A stretch of DNA of 64,000 bases. Origin: Deinococcus taeanensis (lineage in GTDB: Bacteria > Deinococcota > Deinococci > Deinococcales > Deinococcaceae). A program made the position numbers and the translations under genes. Positions 43,883 to 53,922 of the stretch are shown here, in pieces. Positions within the stretch are counted from its first letter, which is position 1, and every line of letters starts with the position of its first letter. The stretch covers positions 357,179 through 421,178 of the forward strand of contig NZ_CP083458.1 in assembly GCF_020229735.1 (NCBI RefSeq), read 5' to 3'. Under the pieces are notes generated by a model. That model did no database searches, was not told the DNA's origin, and saw only the letters and a list, made by a program, of their open reading frames with translations.

Positions 43883-44148
43883 CGCGTGGTGGTCCGGTGC
43901 GTTCAGGCCGGGTCCGGACCTTGACACAGGCAGTGACAGGCCCACTCAGCCGGACTGGGCGGCGGCGCGGTATGCTCGCGGGCGTGCTGCTCCGCGTCCC
44001 CACAGGGGACCCGCACGCCGGGCCGTCGCCCCGGCGATCAGCGCGCATCTTTCACAGCAACGTTGATCCTGCTGTTGCTTCTGATTCCGTCCTGCGGGCC
44101 CGCTCCGGGTGAGCGCGCCCCGTCCCGATGTCTGCCCTGGAGGCTTCC
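43883..44148. other. Intergenic region before the orphan binding protein
   Basis: No gene seen. A perfect TTGACA (43921-43926) has no -10 at the right distance; TATGCT (43971-43976) has no -35. The promoter of the next gene is not clear. Confidence 0.4.
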
Positions 44149-44904
44149 ATGACCCGACCCGCCATTGCCCTGCTGCTCAGCGCCGCGCTGTTCTCCACCG
44201 CCCACGGGCGGACCTTCGCGGAAATCAAGGCCAGCGGAACGCTGCGCATCGCCACGAACGCTGAATTCAAGCCGTTTACGTACTTTGAGGGCAAAACCAT
44301 GAAAGGCTTCGAGTACGACCTGGGGAACGCGATCGCCAGGCAGATGGGTCTCAAGGCCCAGTGGATCAACCAGCCGTTCGACAGCCTGCTGATCGGCCTG
44401 AACCAGAACCGCTTCGACCTGGTGATCTCCTCGCATGGCATCACCCCCGAACGCCTCAAGGCCGTGGATTTCACGGCGCCGCATTACTGCAGCGGCGGGC
44501 TGATCGTGACGCGCCCCGGCGGGCCGAAAACCGCGGCGGCGCTTAAAGGTATGACGGTGGCGACGCAGGTGGGTACCACGTACGTGGCGCAGATCGAGAA
44601 GGTGGCCGGCGCGCGGAACGTGCGGGTGTACCCGAACAACACCGACGCCCTGCAGGCCCTGATGAGCGGCCGGGTTGACGCCATGGTCAACGAGAAGTTC
44701 TACGGCCTGGAGGCCCTGCGGCGCTCCGGCGGGCGGCTGGTGCAGGGCAGCATGCTGTTCCAGGAGCGACTCGGCATGGCCGTGGCGAAGGGAAACACGG
44801 GCCTGCTGGGCGCCGTGAACGGAGCGCTCCGGACCGTACAGGGGAACGGCACGTACGCCAAGCTCTCCAGGGCGTATTTCGGCCAGGATGTCCGCTGCAA
44901 ATAA
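44149..44904 (+). CDS. Amino-acid ABC transporter substrate-binding protein (family 3), orphan
   Basis: A 251-residue periplasmic binding protein. A signal peptide covers residues 1-19 (IALLLSAALFSTAHG), then the SBP family-3 pattern: TLRIATNAEFKPFTYFEGKTMKGFEYDLGNAIARQMG, LNQNRFDLVISSHGITPERLKAVDFTAPHY, VATQVGTTY, SGRVDAMVNE. The ATG with GGAGG six bases upstream is chosen; an earlier ATG adds seven residues. No permease or ATPase gene lies beside it and a terminator follows, so it must use a transporter encoded elsewhere. The ligand (polar amino acid, Cys or Arg type) cannot be told. Confidence 0.88.
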   Translation: MTRPAIALLLSAALFSTAHGRTFAEIKASGTLRIATNAEFKPFTYFEGKTMKGFEYDLGNAIARQMGLKAQWINQPFDSLLIGLNQNRFDLVISSHGITPERLKAVDFTAPHYCSGGLIVTRPGGPKTAAALKGMTVATQVGTTYVAQIEKVAGARNVRVYPNNTDALQALMSGRVDAMVNEKFYGLEALRRSGGRLVQGSMLFQERLGMAVAKGNTGLLGAVNGALRTVQGNGTYAKLSRAYFGQDVRCK

Positions 44905-44923
44905 GCTGACCTGTCTGTGAGGA

Positions 44924-44951
44924 GCGGCCGCAGTGGAGTTGCTGCGGCCGC
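44924..44951 (+). terminator. Terminator after the orphan binding protein
   Basis: GCGGCCGCAG / CTGCGGCCGC, perfect 10-bp stem with an 8-base loop, 20 bases past the stop. Confidence 0.75.
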
Positions 44952-45187
44952 CCTGTTGTAGGGACCACCTGCTGTGGGTGCCGGACGGCGGGCGGGGAAC
45001 ACCGGACCCCTTGAGCTGCGGCCTGCCCGGCCGGCGGACCGCAGAGGCATCCCGGCTGGGCAGGCTGGCTGGTCGTTTTCGCCTGATTCTGGCTCTTCTC
45101 GCGGGCCAGTTGGAGGCCTAGCATCCAGAGTGAACGACTGCCTCGTCCCCCTTACCGCACCGCGGTCCGATACCGCGCAGGAGCCCC

Positions 45188-46399
45188 ATGACCCAGATTC
45201 TCGACCATTCCGGCACCGCCCACCTTCTCCGCCGCGAGGACGCCCTCGGCGCGCACAACTACAAACCCCTTGACGTCGTGATTCACCGTGCTCAGGGCGC
45301 CTGGGTGTGGGACACCGACGGCCGGCGCTATCTGGACTGCCTGTCAGCGTACAGCGCCGTGAACCAGGGCCACTGCCACCCGCGCATCATTGGCGCCCTG
45401 ACCCAACAGGCCCAGCAGGTGACCCTCACCTCCCGTGCGTTCCGCAACGACCGCCTCGCCGCGTTCTACGAAACAGTCACGCGCCTCCTGAACTTCGAGG
45501 CCGTGATACCCATGAACACCGGCGCCGAAGCGGTCGAGACCGCCATCAAACTGGCCCGCAAGTGGGCTTATCAGGTGCGCGGCGTGCCCCGTGACCAGGC
45601 GCAGATCATCGTCATGGACGGCAACTTCCATGGCCGCACCACCACCCTGGTCAGTTTCAGCAGCGAAGCGCAGTACAAAGAGGACTTCGGGCCCCTGACC
45701 CCCGGCTTCGTCCGCGTTCCGTACGGCGACGCCGCCGCCATCGAGGCCGCCATCACGCCGAACACGGCCGCGGTGCTGTTCGAACCCATTCAGGGTGAGG
45801 CGGGCGTGATCGTGCCGCCCGAAGGGTTCCTGCGCGCTATGCGGGACGTGTGTGACCGCCACGGCATCCTGATGATCGCCGACGAGATCCAGACCGGGCT
45901 GGGCCGCACGGGCCGCTGGCTGGCCTGCGATCACGAACAGGTCCGGCCGGACGTCGTGATCCTCGGCAAGGCGCTCGGCGGCGGCGTGTACCCCGTGAGC
46001 GCTGTGCTGTCCAGCCGCGAGATCATGAACCTGTTCCGCCCCGGCGATCACGGCAGCACCTTCGGCGGCAACCCCCTGGCGGCCGCGGTGGCCCAGGCCA
46101 GCCTGGAGGTGCTGAACGACGAGAACCTGCCGGCGCGCGCCGACGAGCTCGGCCGGTACCTGCGCGGGCGCCTGCACGCCCTGGCCAGCCCCCTCGTGAA
46201 AGACATTCGCGGGCGGGGCCTGCTGATCGGCGTGGAACTGCACGCAGCGGCCCGCCCGTACTGTGAGGCGCTGCGCGACCTGGGGGTGCTGTGCAAGGAA
46301 ACGCACGAGACCACCATGCGCCTCGCGCCGCCCCTGGTGACGACCCGCGAGGACCTGGACTGGGCGCTGGAGCGCATCGAGCAGGTGCTGCGCGGCTGA
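45188..46399 (+). CDS. rocD: Ornithine aminotransferase
   Basis: Converts ornithine plus 2-oxoglutarate to glutamate semialdehyde and glutamate in arginine use. The 403-residue class III enzyme has AHNYKPLDVVIHRAQGAWVWDTDGRRYLDCLSAYSAVNQGHCHP (seen in part: NYKPLDVV, LSAYSAVNQGHCHP), VIPMNTGAEAVETAIKLARKW, the PLP-ring segment MIADEIQTGLGRTG, PLP Lys261 in VILGKALGGGVYPVSAVL and TFGGNPLA. These are diagnostic for RocD. AGGAG precedes the ATG. It stands alone between two terminators. It would also process arginine released from cyanophycin, after conversion to ornithine. Confidence 0.94.
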   Translation: MTQILDHSGTAHLLRREDALGAHNYKPLDVVIHRAQGAWVWDTDGRRYLDCLSAYSAVNQGHCHPRIIGALTQQAQQVTLTSRAFRNDRLAAFYETVTRLLNFEAVIPMNTGAEAVETAIKLARKWAYQVRGVPRDQAQIIVMDGNFHGRTTTLVSFSSEAQYKEDFGPLTPGFVRVPYGDAAAIEAAITPNTAAVLFEPIQGEAGVIVPPEGFLRAMRDVCDRHGILMIADEIQTGLGRTGRWLACDHEQVRPDVVILGKALGGGVYPVSAVLSSREIMNLFRPGDHGSTFGGNPLAAAVAQASLEVLNDENLPARADELGRYLRGRLHALASPLVKDIRGRGLLIGVELHAAARPYCEALRDLGVLCKETHETTMRLAPPLVTTREDLDWALERIEQVLRG

Positions 46400-46410
46400 A
46401 CGCGCAGCGG

Positions 46411-46450
46411 GGCGGGCCGGGCGCAGCTTGCGCCCGGCCCGCCCTTTTCC
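46411..46450 (+). terminator. Intrinsic terminator after rocD
   Basis: GGCGGGCCGGGCGCA / TGCGCCCGGCCCGCC, perfect 15-bp stem, 3-base loop, followed by CTTTTCC. The clearest classical terminator in the window. Confidence 0.93.
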
Positions 46451-46562
46451 CAGGATGCTGCGGCCGTCCTGTCTATCTCCCCCCGGGTGTCCAGTCCGCC
46501 GGGCGCCCTGCTAGAGTCCGGCGCAGTGTGCCCGCAGGCGCGCAGGCAGGGAGGGACAGGGC

Positions 46563-48602
46563 ATGTTCGATATTCAGCGGTTTAACGGCGTGATCTACGG
46601 AGCGGACTATAACCCGGAGCAGTGGCCGCGGGAGATCTGGGCAGAAGATGCCCGGCTGATGCAGGAGGCCGGCGTGAACCTGGTCTCGCTGGGCATCTTC
46701 TCCTGGGCGCTGCTGGAACGCACCGAGGGCAACTTTGACTTCGGGTGGCTGGACGAGATCATGGACCTCCTGCATGCCCACGGCGTGGATGTCAACCTGG
46801 CCACCGCCACCGCCTCGCCGCCCCCCTGGTTCTCCCTGCAGTACCCGGACTCCCGGCCGGTGACGGCCGACGGCGTGCGCCTGGAAGTCGGCGGGCGGCA
46901 GCTGTACTGCCCCAGCCACCCGGCGCTGCGCGACGGGGCCGCGCGCCTGACCCGCGCCCTCGCCACCCGTTACGCCCAGCACCCGGCCCTGAAACTGTGG
47001 CACATCAACAACGAGTACGGCTGCCACATTGACCAGTGCTACTGCGAACACTGCGCCCGGCGTTTCCGCGCGTGGCTGGAACGCCGCTACGGCAGCATTG
47101 ACGCCCTGAACGGCGCGTGGGGCACCGCATTCTGGAGTCAGCACTACATCACGTGGGCGGAAATTCAGCCGCCGCGCCGCGCCCCCACATACGCCAACCC
47201 CACGCAGCAACTCGACTGGCGGCGGTTTTCCAGCGACAACATCCTGGAACTGCACACCATGGAGCGGGCCATCCTCGCGGAAATCACGCCGGACGTGCCC
47301 GCCACCACGAATTTCCTGGGATTCCTGCCCGGCCTGGACTACTTCCGCTGGGCGCAGGAGGAGGACGTCGTGTCACTCGACGCCTACCCTGACCCCGGCA
47401 GTGACCTCGCGCACCTGGACGCCGGCATGGCGTTCGACCTGACCCGCTCACTGGGCGGCGGGGCACGCTGGATTCTGATGGAACAGGCGACCAGCGCCGT
47501 GAACTGGCGCCTGCGCAACGCCCCCAAACCGCCCGGGCAGATGCGGCTGCTCAACCACCTCGCGCTGGCGCGCGGCGCGAGCGGCATCATGTTCTTCCAG
47601 TGGCGCGCCTCCCGCGCGGGCGCAGAAAAATTCCACAGCGGCCTCGTGCAGCATGTCGGCCAGCAGCGGTCCCGCGTATGGCGCGAAGTCACCGCTTTCG
47701 GCGCGGAACTGCGCCGCCTCACACCTCTGCTGGCCGCGGGCGTACCGGCGCGGGTGGCCCTCATGTTCGATTGGCACAGCTGGTGGGCGCTGAACATCGA
47801 CAGCAAACCTGCCGCGCTGCCGCTCCTGCCGCTGGTGGCCCGCTGGTACGCCGCGCTGAAGGCCCTCGGGCAGAACGTGGACTTCGTGCCGCCGCACGGT
47901 GACCTCGGCGGGTACGACGTGGTGGTCCTCCCCAACCTGTACCTCATGGCGGATGAGACCGCCAGCGCCCTGCGCGCGTTCGTGGAACGCGGCGGGCACC
48001 TGGTCAGCGGGTACTTCACCGGCATCGTGGACGCCCAGGAGCACATCCACCTGGGCGGGTACGGCGCGCCCATCAGTGACGTTCTGGGCCTGTGGGTCGA
48101 GGAGTGGGACGTGCTGCTGCCAGGTCAGACGAACACGGTGGCCTGGGCCGGCCGTGACCCCGTGACCGTCACGGACTGGTGCGACGTGATTCACCTTCAG
48201 GGCGCCCAGGCGCAGGCCACCTTCACCGACCGCTTCTACGCCGGTCAGCCCGCCATGACCCGTCATACCTTCGGGCAGGGGCAGGCGTGGTACGTGGGCA
48301 CCGAACTGCCCCCGTCCGCCCTGCAGGGCCTGCTCGGGGAGGTCTTGCAGGGGGCGGGCGTGCCCCTGACGGTGCTGCCGGCGCACGTGGACCTCACTGT
48401 GTCTGCGCTGCCCGAAGGCGCCCAGGTCCTGCACCTTCTGAACGCCCACGCCACCGACCCCGTGTCGCTCCGCATTCCGGACGGGGGCGTCCTCTTCCCA
48501 GGCGGCGAAGCTGCCGGCACGACCCTCACGCTGCCGCCCTACGGCGTGACCCTGGTGCAGTACCCGCAGGCCGTGACCGTGGCGGACGTTCAGGTGCTGT
48601 AA
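46563..48602 (+). CDS. Beta-galactosidase, glycoside hydrolase family 42
   Basis: A 679-residue GH42 enzyme that cleaves terminal beta-galactosides, probably oligosaccharides. The N-terminus has YGADYNPEQWP. The acid/base is Glu151 (HINNEYGCH), the nucleophile is Glu307 (LMEQATSAVNW) and the zinc-binding cysteines are in CPSHP and CHIDQCYCEHC. The trimerisation domain and C-terminal beta domain follow at normal length. GGAGGG sits before the ATG. No signal peptide, so the enzyme is cytoplasmic. A TAGAGT about 50 bases upstream is a possible -10 without a clear -35. No sugar transporter is adjacent. Confidence 0.94.
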   Translation: MFDIQRFNGVIYGADYNPEQWPREIWAEDARLMQEAGVNLVSLGIFSWALLERTEGNFDFGWLDEIMDLLHAHGVDVNLATATASPPPWFSLQYPDSRPVTADGVRLEVGGRQLYCPSHPALRDGAARLTRALATRYAQHPALKLWHINNEYGCHIDQCYCEHCARRFRAWLERRYGSIDALNGAWGTAFWSQHYITWAEIQPPRRAPTYANPTQQLDWRRFSSDNILELHTMERAILAEITPDVPATTNFLGFLPGLDYFRWAQEEDVVSLDAYPDPGSDLAHLDAGMAFDLTRSLGGGARWILMEQATSAVNWRLRNAPKPPGQMRLLNHLALARGASGIMFFQWRASRAGAEKFHSGLVQHVGQQRSRVWREVTAFGAELRRLTPLLAAGVPARVALMFDWHSWWALNIDSKPAALPLLPLVARWYAALKALGQNVDFVPPHGDLGGYDVVVLPNLYLMADETASALRAFVERGGHLVSGYFTGIVDAQEHIHLGGYGAPISDVLGLWVEEWDVLLPGQTNTVAWAGRDPVTVTDWCDVIHLQGAQAQATFTDRFYAGQPAMTRHTFGQGQAWYVGTELPPSALQGLLGEVLQGAGVPLTVLPAHVDLTVSALPEGAQVLHLLNAHATDPVSLRIPDGGVLFPGGEAAGTTLTLPPYGVTLVQYPQAVTVADVQVL

Positions 48603-48766
48603 CACCCGGCGGCCCCGCACCTGAAGGTGGCCGGGGGACCACGCGAGCCACATGGTCCAGGGCGGGGTTCACGGGCCCTGAGGCGATACGACCCAGGCGA
48701 TGGGCACAGCCTGCGTGGCGGCGCCGGCGGTTGAGGCCGCACCGGACCTGGGCAGGCATGACAGGG

Positions 48767-48794
48767 CGAAGCCGGACGCAAGGATCCGGCTTCG
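48767..48794. terminator. Bidirectional hairpin between convergent genes
   Basis: CGAAGCCGGA / TCCGGCTTCG, perfect 10-bp stem, 8-base loop, between the ends of the beta-galactosidase and malic enzyme genes, closer to the latter (22 bases). Confidence 0.75.
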
Positions 48795-48816
48795 TTACCG
48801 TAAGGTCCGTCTGGAC

Positions 48817-50544
48817 TCAGGAACTCTGGAACGGCAGGTACCGCGGCTGCCAGAACTTGCGTTCCACCAGGGTCAGCAGTTCCGCGTCGCTCAGGCCGCG
48901 CACGCTGAACTCCGTGGCGACGCCGTCTGCGAGGGCCTGCCGGATGACGGCCACGGCCACCTGAACACTCGCGCGGTTGAGTTCCGACACGGGCGGGTAC
49001 GTCCGGGCCGGGTGGTGCTCCTGGGTGTACCCGGCCAGGGCGTACGCAGCGGCGGTGACCATCTCATCGGTAATTTCACGCACGCGGGCCAGCACCGCCC
49101 CAAACCCCAGTCCAGGGAAGATAAAGGCGTTGTTGCCCTGCCCGATCTCGTGGGTGGTGCCGCCGTGCGTGACCGGGTCAAAGGGACTACCGGTCGCCAC
49201 GATGGCCTGCCCGTCCGTCCAGGCCAGCACGTCCGCAGGCAGCGCCTCGGTGTTCGCGGTCGGGTTGCTCAGCGGAAACACCAGCGGGCGGGACGTGTTG
49301 GCGTGCGCGGCGCGAACGACCGCCTCACTGAAAATGCCGGCCTGACCGCTGAGGCCCAGCAGCACCGTGGCCCGCGCGTGCCGGATGACACTTTCCAGGT
49401 CCGTGCCGGTCCAGCCGGCCGTGAGTGCGCTGGGCGTGGCCAGTGCCCGCTTGTAGTCCTCCATGGCCCGGTCGTCGGTGAGCAGACCGCGGGAATCCAG
49501 GACAAACACCCGCGCGGCGATCTCCTCGGCGCTCAGCCCTTCGCGGCGCATGCCTTCACGGATCGCGGCGGCCACGCCCGCGCCGCCGGCGCCGGCGCCG
49601 TGCACCACGACCACCTGGTCACGCAGCGCCTCGCCCTTCAGGCGGCAGGCGTTCAGCACGCCAGCCAGCACAACCGCGCCGGTGCCCTGAATGTCGTCGT
49701 TGAAGCTGGGCACCACGCGCCGGTAGCGGCGCAACACCTCGAAAGCGGCGTCCTTGCTGAAATCCTCCCACTGAATGATGGCCTTCGGGTACCGCTGCAG
49801 CGTGGCTTCCACGAAGCGGTCCATGAAACGCAGGTACGCCTCGCCGGTCAGGCGGTCGTGCTTCACGCCCAGGTAGGCGGGGTCGTCGCGCAGGTCAGCG
49901 CGGCCGGTACCAACGTCGAGTTCCACAGGCAGGGTCTTGTCGGGGCCGACGCCGCCCGCCACGGTGTACAGGCTGAGTTTCCCGATGCTGATCGCCATGC
50001 CGCCGAAACCCTGATCCCCGATGCCCAGAATGGCGCTGGAATCGGTGGCCACGATGATCCGCACGTCGTTCAGTGGAACGTTGCCGAGCGCCTGCTCGGC
50101 CCGGTCGATGTTGCGGGTGCTGAGCGTCAGGCCGCGCGGGTACCGGTAGATCTGACTGAAGCGCTGCACGGCGAGCCCCACCGTGGGCGTGTACACCACG
50201 GGCAGCATCTCTTCCACGTGCGCGGAGAGCAGGGCGTAGAACAGCACCTCGTTGCGGTCCTGGAGGTTGCGCAGGAACACGTGGCGTTCCAGCGGGTCCT
50301 CAATCTGACGGTACTCGGCGTACTGGCGCTCCACCAGCGCCTCGAGCGTGTCGACCTGCGGGGCGAGCAGGCCGTCAAGGCCCAGCGCCTGGCGTTCGTC
50401 CTCGGTGAACGCGGTGCCTTTGTTCAGCAGGGGAAAGCGCAGCAGCGGAAAGCCGCGCACCAGGGGGTGCAGGCGCCGGTGGCCGTCCTCGCCGCGGCGC
50501 ACGTCGTAATGATCGGTCAGGGGCAGGTCGCGTCGGCTCATCAC
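48817..50544 (-). CDS. NAD-type malic enzyme
   Basis: Decarboxylates malate to pyruvate with reduction of NAD(P). The 575 residues show the large-subunit family pattern: [21 protein letters not shown], [14 protein letters not shown] as [78 protein letters not shown] and [14 protein letters not shown]. The start (GTG-ATG, either codon) overlaps the preceding stop, so translation is coupled. As last gene of the allantoin/glyoxylate operon it would drain malate made by malate synthase to pyruvate. Cofactor preference is not resolved. Confidence 0.92.
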   Translation of the reverse strand: MMSRRDLPLTDHYDVRRGEDGHRRLHPLVRGFPLLRFPLLNKGTAFTEDERQALGLDGLLAPQVDTLEALVERQYAEYRQIEDPLERHVFLRNLQDRNEVLFYALLSAHVEEMLPVVYTPTVGLAVQRFSQIYRYPRGLTLSTRNIDRAEQALGNVPLNDVRIIVATDSSAILGIGDQGFGGMAISIGKLSLYTVAGGVGPDKTLPVELDVGTGRADLRDDPAYLGVKHDRLTGEAYLRFMDRFVEATLQRYPKAIIQWEDFSKDAAFEVLRRYRRVVPSFNDDIQGTGAVVLAGVLNACRLKGEALRDQVVVVHGAGAGGAGVAAAIREGMRREGLSAEEIAARVFVLDSRGLLTDDRAMEDYKRALATPSALTAGWTGTDLESVIRHARATVLLGLSGQAGIFSEAVVRAAHANTSRPLVFPLSNPTANTEALPADVLAWTDGQAIVATGSPFDPVTHGGTTHEIGQGNNAFIFPGLGFGAVLARVREITDEMVTAAAYALAGYTQEHHPARTYPPVSELNRASVQVAVAVIRQALADGVATEFSVRGLSDAELLTLVERKFWQPRYLPFQSS

Positions 50545-51299
50545 TGAACTCTAGTGGCGAGCGGGTGGCGGTTCATGTCCTTGTACAGCAGGTACTTGCT
50601 CCAGGTGCGGCCGAGCGCGCCGTACCACTGCGGGCAGTGGGCGCCCATCCAGATCACGTCCCCGGTCTGCACGGGGTAGTACGTGTCCTGCAGCTTGTAC
50701 AGTCCCTCACCTTCGAGCATCAGCAGGCCGTGCTCCATGTAGTGAATTTCAGGGTAGGGCAGCGACGCGCCCGGCGCGAAACTCATGGTGCTGACCATGA
50801 AGTCAAAGCGCGGGTCGTCCGGCAGGAGCTTGCGGGCAATCAGGTGATCGTCGCCCTCGAACGGCGCGCCTGGATTCTCGCGCTCATTGCCCCAGCACAC
50901 GGGCGGGCCGGGCGCGTCCGGGTCGGGTTCGTAGGCCTTTTCGAACACTGCCACCCGCGTTGCTTCCCGGGCCGTGAGGGTGTGGGCCGTCCCGGCCGGC
51001 AGGAACACGTGGTCGGAGGCGCCGAGCGTGCGTGTTTCCCCGTTGACCGTGACGCTGAGCGCACCGCTCAGCACAAAGGCAAAGCGCTGGTGCCCGTGCC
51101 GGGATTCGCGCGCCTGGGCGCCGGCCGGCATGTCCGCGGTGAACTGCACGAAACGCGCGCCCACGCCGATCACAGGTGCGATGTGCAGCACCACCGCGCT
51201 CAGCGGCCACTCGGCCAGTGCGGTGCGCACGAAGGTCTCGGGGGTGATGACCGCGTGCGACTCGCGCAGCGCGGAACGGGTCACGCCTAGATGTTTCAT
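50541..51299 (-). CDS. allE: (S)-ureidoglycine aminohydrolase (bicupin)
   Basis: Removes ammonia from ureidoglycine, giving (S)-ureidoglycolate. The 252-residue bicupin contains [22 protein letters not shown] near the start, a first cupin ([21 protein letters not shown]) and a second with the Mn site segment [25 protein letters not shown] followed by [18 protein letters not shown]. These match AllE/YlbA. ATG overlaps the allantoinase stop (ATGA). The downstream enzyme ureidoglycolate lyase or dehydrogenase is not in the window. Confidence 0.93.
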   Translation of the reverse strand: MKHLGVTRSALRESHAVITPETFVRTALAEWPLSAVVLHIAPVIGVGARFVQFTADMPAGAQARESRHGHQRFAFVLSGALSVTVNGETRTLGASDHVFLPAGTAHTLTAREATRVAVFEKAYEPDPDAPGPPVCWGNERENPGAPFEGDDHLIARKLLPDDPRFDFMVSTMSFAPGASLPYPEIHYMEHGLLMLEGEGLYKLQDTYYPVQTGDVIWMGAHCPQWYGALGRTWSKYLLYKDMNRHPLATRVQ

Positions 51300-52675
51300 T
51301 CTGTGGGCCTCCTGTGGGCCGGTGGGGCGGGTTTCAGCAGGCGCCCGCGCAGCGTGTCATTGAACTGCGCGCCGCCGGGCGCGTGCCGGTAGGCGGCCTG
51401 TCCACGCAGGAACGTGCCGTGCACCCGCCCCCGGAACGTCTGGCCGCGGTACGGGTTGCCCTGATGCCGGTCGTACAGGTCCGTCAGCGTGAAGGTCTCG
51501 TCCAGGCGCACCAGGGCAAAGTCCGCGTCGGCCCCGAGCTGCAGGGCGCCTTTGCCGCTCAGCCCGAAGCGCCGCGCCGGGGTCAGGGCGCTGACCGCCG
51601 CGATAACTTCCAGCGGCACGTCCCGCGCCCAGTACCCGCCCTGAAGCAGGACGTTCAGGGTGGACTGCGCGCCGCTGACGCCGCCCCAGATGGCGAAGAA
51701 GTCCTCTCCGGCCTTCAGGTCCGGCGGGGCAGGGGAGTGGTCCGAGCCGACCGTGTCGATCTGCCCGGCTTTCAGCGCCTGCCACAGCGCCTCGCGTGTT
51801 GCGGCGTCCCGCAGGGGCGGCGCGCACTTGAGCAGCGCGCCCAGACGCTCGACGTCCTCCCCGGTGAAGTGCAGGTAGTGCGGGCAGGTTTCGGCCGTGA
51901 CGTCCACGCCGCGCGCCCGGGCCTCGGCGGCCAGGGCCACGCCACGCGCGGTGCTCAGGTGCACGAGGTGAAGCGCCGCGCCCGTTTCCTCCGCGAAGAG
52001 AAGCGCGCGGCTGACCGCTTCGGCTTCCGTGACCGGCGGGCGCGACTGCAGGTAGTCCCGCACGCCGCGGCGGCCCTGCGCCTGGGCCGCCTGCGCGAGC
52101 GCGCGCGTGAACGTGTCGCTCTCCGCGTGGGTCGCCACGACCAGCCCGGCGCGCCGGGCGGCGCGCATGCCCTCAAACAGGGTCGCGTCGTCGGCCGCCG
52201 GAAACTCGTCCAGGCCGCTGTGGCTCATGAACGCCTTGAATCCGATGACGCCGGCGGCGGCCAGGTCATCGAGTTCCGTGAGGTTCAGCGGGGTCAGGCC
52301 GCCCCACAGGCCAAAATCCAGCCGGGATTTCGCTTCGCCCAGCGTGCGTTTGGCCCTGAAGGTCGCGCCGTCCAGCACGGGCGGCGAGGAGTTCAGGGGC
52401 ATGTCCAGGTAGCTCGTGGCGCCCCCGGCAGCCAGGGCGCGCGTGCCCGTGTCGAACCCCTCCCAGTGGGTGCGGCCCGGCTCGTTCAGGTGCACGTGCG
52501 CGTCGACCACGCCGGGAAACACGTGCAGGCCTGTCGCGTCAATCTCCGCGCGCGCCGGAGTGGACGCGTCCAGCGCGAGGCTCACGATCCGGCCGTCTTC
52601 AACGGCCATGTCCGCACGCAGCGGGCCGTGCGGCGTGACCAGCGTGCCGCCGCGCACCAGCAGATCCAGCGCCAT
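51296..52675 (-). CDS. allB: Allantoinase
   Basis: Hydrolyses allantoin to allantoate. A 459-residue cyclic amidohydrolase with [30 protein letters not shown], the carbamylated-Lys segment [37 protein letters not shown] and [11 protein letters not shown], all diagnostic of allantoinases. ATG overlaps the stop of allC by one base. The last ~15 residues are a Pro-rich tail. It lies in order with allC and allE, giving the allantoin-to-ureidoglycolate path. Confidence 0.95.
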   Translation of the reverse strand: MALDLLVRGGTLVTPHGPLRADMAVEDGRIVSLALDASTPARAEIDATGLHVFPGVVDAHVHLNEPGRTHWEGFDTGTRALAAGGATSYLDMPLNSSPPVLDGATFRAKRTLGEAKSRLDFGLWGGLTPLNLTELDDLAAAGVIGFKAFMSHSGLDEFPAADDATLFEGMRAARRAGLVVATHAESDTFTRALAQAAQAQGRRGVRDYLQSRPPVTEAEAVSRALLFAEETGAALHLVHLSTARGVALAAEARARGVDVTAETCPHYLHFTGEDVERLGALLKCAPPLRDAATREALWQALKAGQIDTVGSDHSPAPPDLKAGEDFFAIWGGVSGAQSTLNVLLQGGYWARDVPLEVIAAVSALTPARRFGLSGKGALQLGADADFALVRLDETFTLTDLYDRHQGNPYRGQTFRGRVHGTFLRGQAAYRHAPGGAQFNDTLRGRLLKPAPPAHRRPTE

Positions 52676-53922
52676 CAGGGCTGCTCCCCGGTCCGGCCCG
52701 CCAGGGCGCGCACGAAGCCCACGCCGACGCGCAGCGCGGCGTGCACGTCCTCCGGGTGCACGGTCTCGTCCGGGTGGTGGCTCAAGGCGTTCGGGGAGCG
52801 CAAGAACAGCATCGCGGCCGGCATGCGCCCGGCGAGAATCATCGCGTCGTGCCCCGCGCCACTGACGAGGTCCGGCGCCTGCAGGCCCTCGCGGGCCGCG
52901 GCAGCTCGCAGCGCCTCCCGGAAGCCGGCGTCCATGGGCACAGCGGCCTGCGCCATGGTGTGCGTAACCTTCAGGGTCACGCCGCGCTCCTGCGCGACGC
53001 GCCCGGCGGTGCTCAGCACCTCGTTCAGGGCCTGCGCGCGCGCCCCATCGTCCTCGTGGCGGAGGTCCAGCGTGCAGTGCGCCTGACCGGGAATCACGTT
53101 GATCGCGCCGGGCCGCGCGGTCAGGACGCCCACGGTCGCCACGAGGCCCGGCGTGGCCCGCGCGAGGTCCTCGGCCGCCACGGCGAAGCGCGCCGCGGCC
53201 GCCAGGGCGTCGCGGCGGTGCGCCATCGGGGTGGTGCCGGCGTGGGCGGCCTGACCCGTGAAGTCCAGCAGCACGCGGTCCTGCCCCACGATGGCGCTCA
53301 CGACGCCCACGCTCGCGCCCGCCGCCTGAAGCACCGGCCCCTGCTCGATGTGAAACTCCAGGAAGCCCAGCGCCGCGCCGCGCACCTGCGCGTCCGGCAG
53401 GGCGTCAGGGTCCAGGCCATACCCGCGCAGGGCGTCCAGGACGCTCACGCCCGCCGCGTCCTGCAGCGGCAACAGGGGCGCCAGCGTGCCGGTCAGGGCC
53501 CGGCTGCCGATGAACGGCACGCCGAACCGCACGCCTTCTTCCTCACTGAACGCCAGGAGTTCCAGCGCGAACGGCAGCGCCTCGCCGCGCAGGGCCTGCG
53601 CCACCGCGAAGGCCAGGGTGACGCCCAGCACGCCGTCGAAGGCTCCGGCGTTGGGCACCGTGTCCACGTGCGAGCCCAGGTACAGGGTGGGGGCGTCCGG
53701 GGTGGGCCCCGCGCGCCGCGCGCGCAGGTTGCCCGCCGCGTCCAGGGTGACGCTCAGGTTCAGTTCGTGCGCCCAGGCGCTCAGGAACGCGGTGACGTCC
53801 CGCGACGGAGCACACAGGAACGTGCGGGTGATTTCGCCCGGGACTTCCGTGAACGCGGCGAGGCTCGCGCAGGCGTCCAGCGCCCGGCGCGACAGGAGGG
53901 TCAGGTCAGGATTCAGGGTCAT
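52675..53922 (-). CDS. allC: Allantoate amidohydrolase
   Basis: Converts allantoate to ureidoglycine, CO2 and NH3. A 415-residue M20-type hydantoinase/carbamoylase family member: LYLGSHVDTVPNAGAFDGVLG, FSEEEGVRFGVPFIGSRAL, EFHIEQGPVLQAAG, GQAAHAGTTPMAHRRDALAAAARF and a C-terminal SGAGHDAMILAG. The HDAM element and the neighbours decide for allantoate over carbamoyl amino acids. Its start lies 17 bases inside the preceding malate-synthase-like gene. Paralogous to the hydrolase in the pyrimidine cluster. Confidence 0.92.
   Translation of the reverse strand: MTLNPDLTLLSRRALDACASLAAFTEVPGEITRTFLCAPSRDVTAFLSAWAHELNLSVTLDAAGNLRARRAGPTPDAPTLYLGSHVDTVPNAGAFDGVLGVTLAFAVAQALRGEALPFALELLAFSEEEGVRFGVPFIGSRALTGTLAPLLPLQDAAGVSVLDALRGYGLDPDALPDAQVRGAALGFLEFHIEQGPVLQAAGASVGVVSAIVGQDRVLLDFTGQAAHAGTTPMAHRRDALAAAARFAVAAEDLARATPGLVATVGVLTARPGAINVIPGQAHCTLDLRHEDDGARAQALNEVLSTAGRVAQERGVTLKVTHTMAQAAVPMDAGFREALRAAAAREGLQAPDLVSGAGHDAMILAGRMPAAMLFLRSPNALSHHPDETVHPEDVHAALRVGVGFVRALAGRTGEQP

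Noticed and set aside
43921..43926. Perfect TTGACA as promoter of the orphan binding protein
   Set aside because: No acceptable -10 at 16-19 bases, so not called a promoter.
48700..50547. 615-codon frame antisense to malic enzyme
   Set aside because: Shadow frame; malic enzyme motifs are clear on the minus strand.
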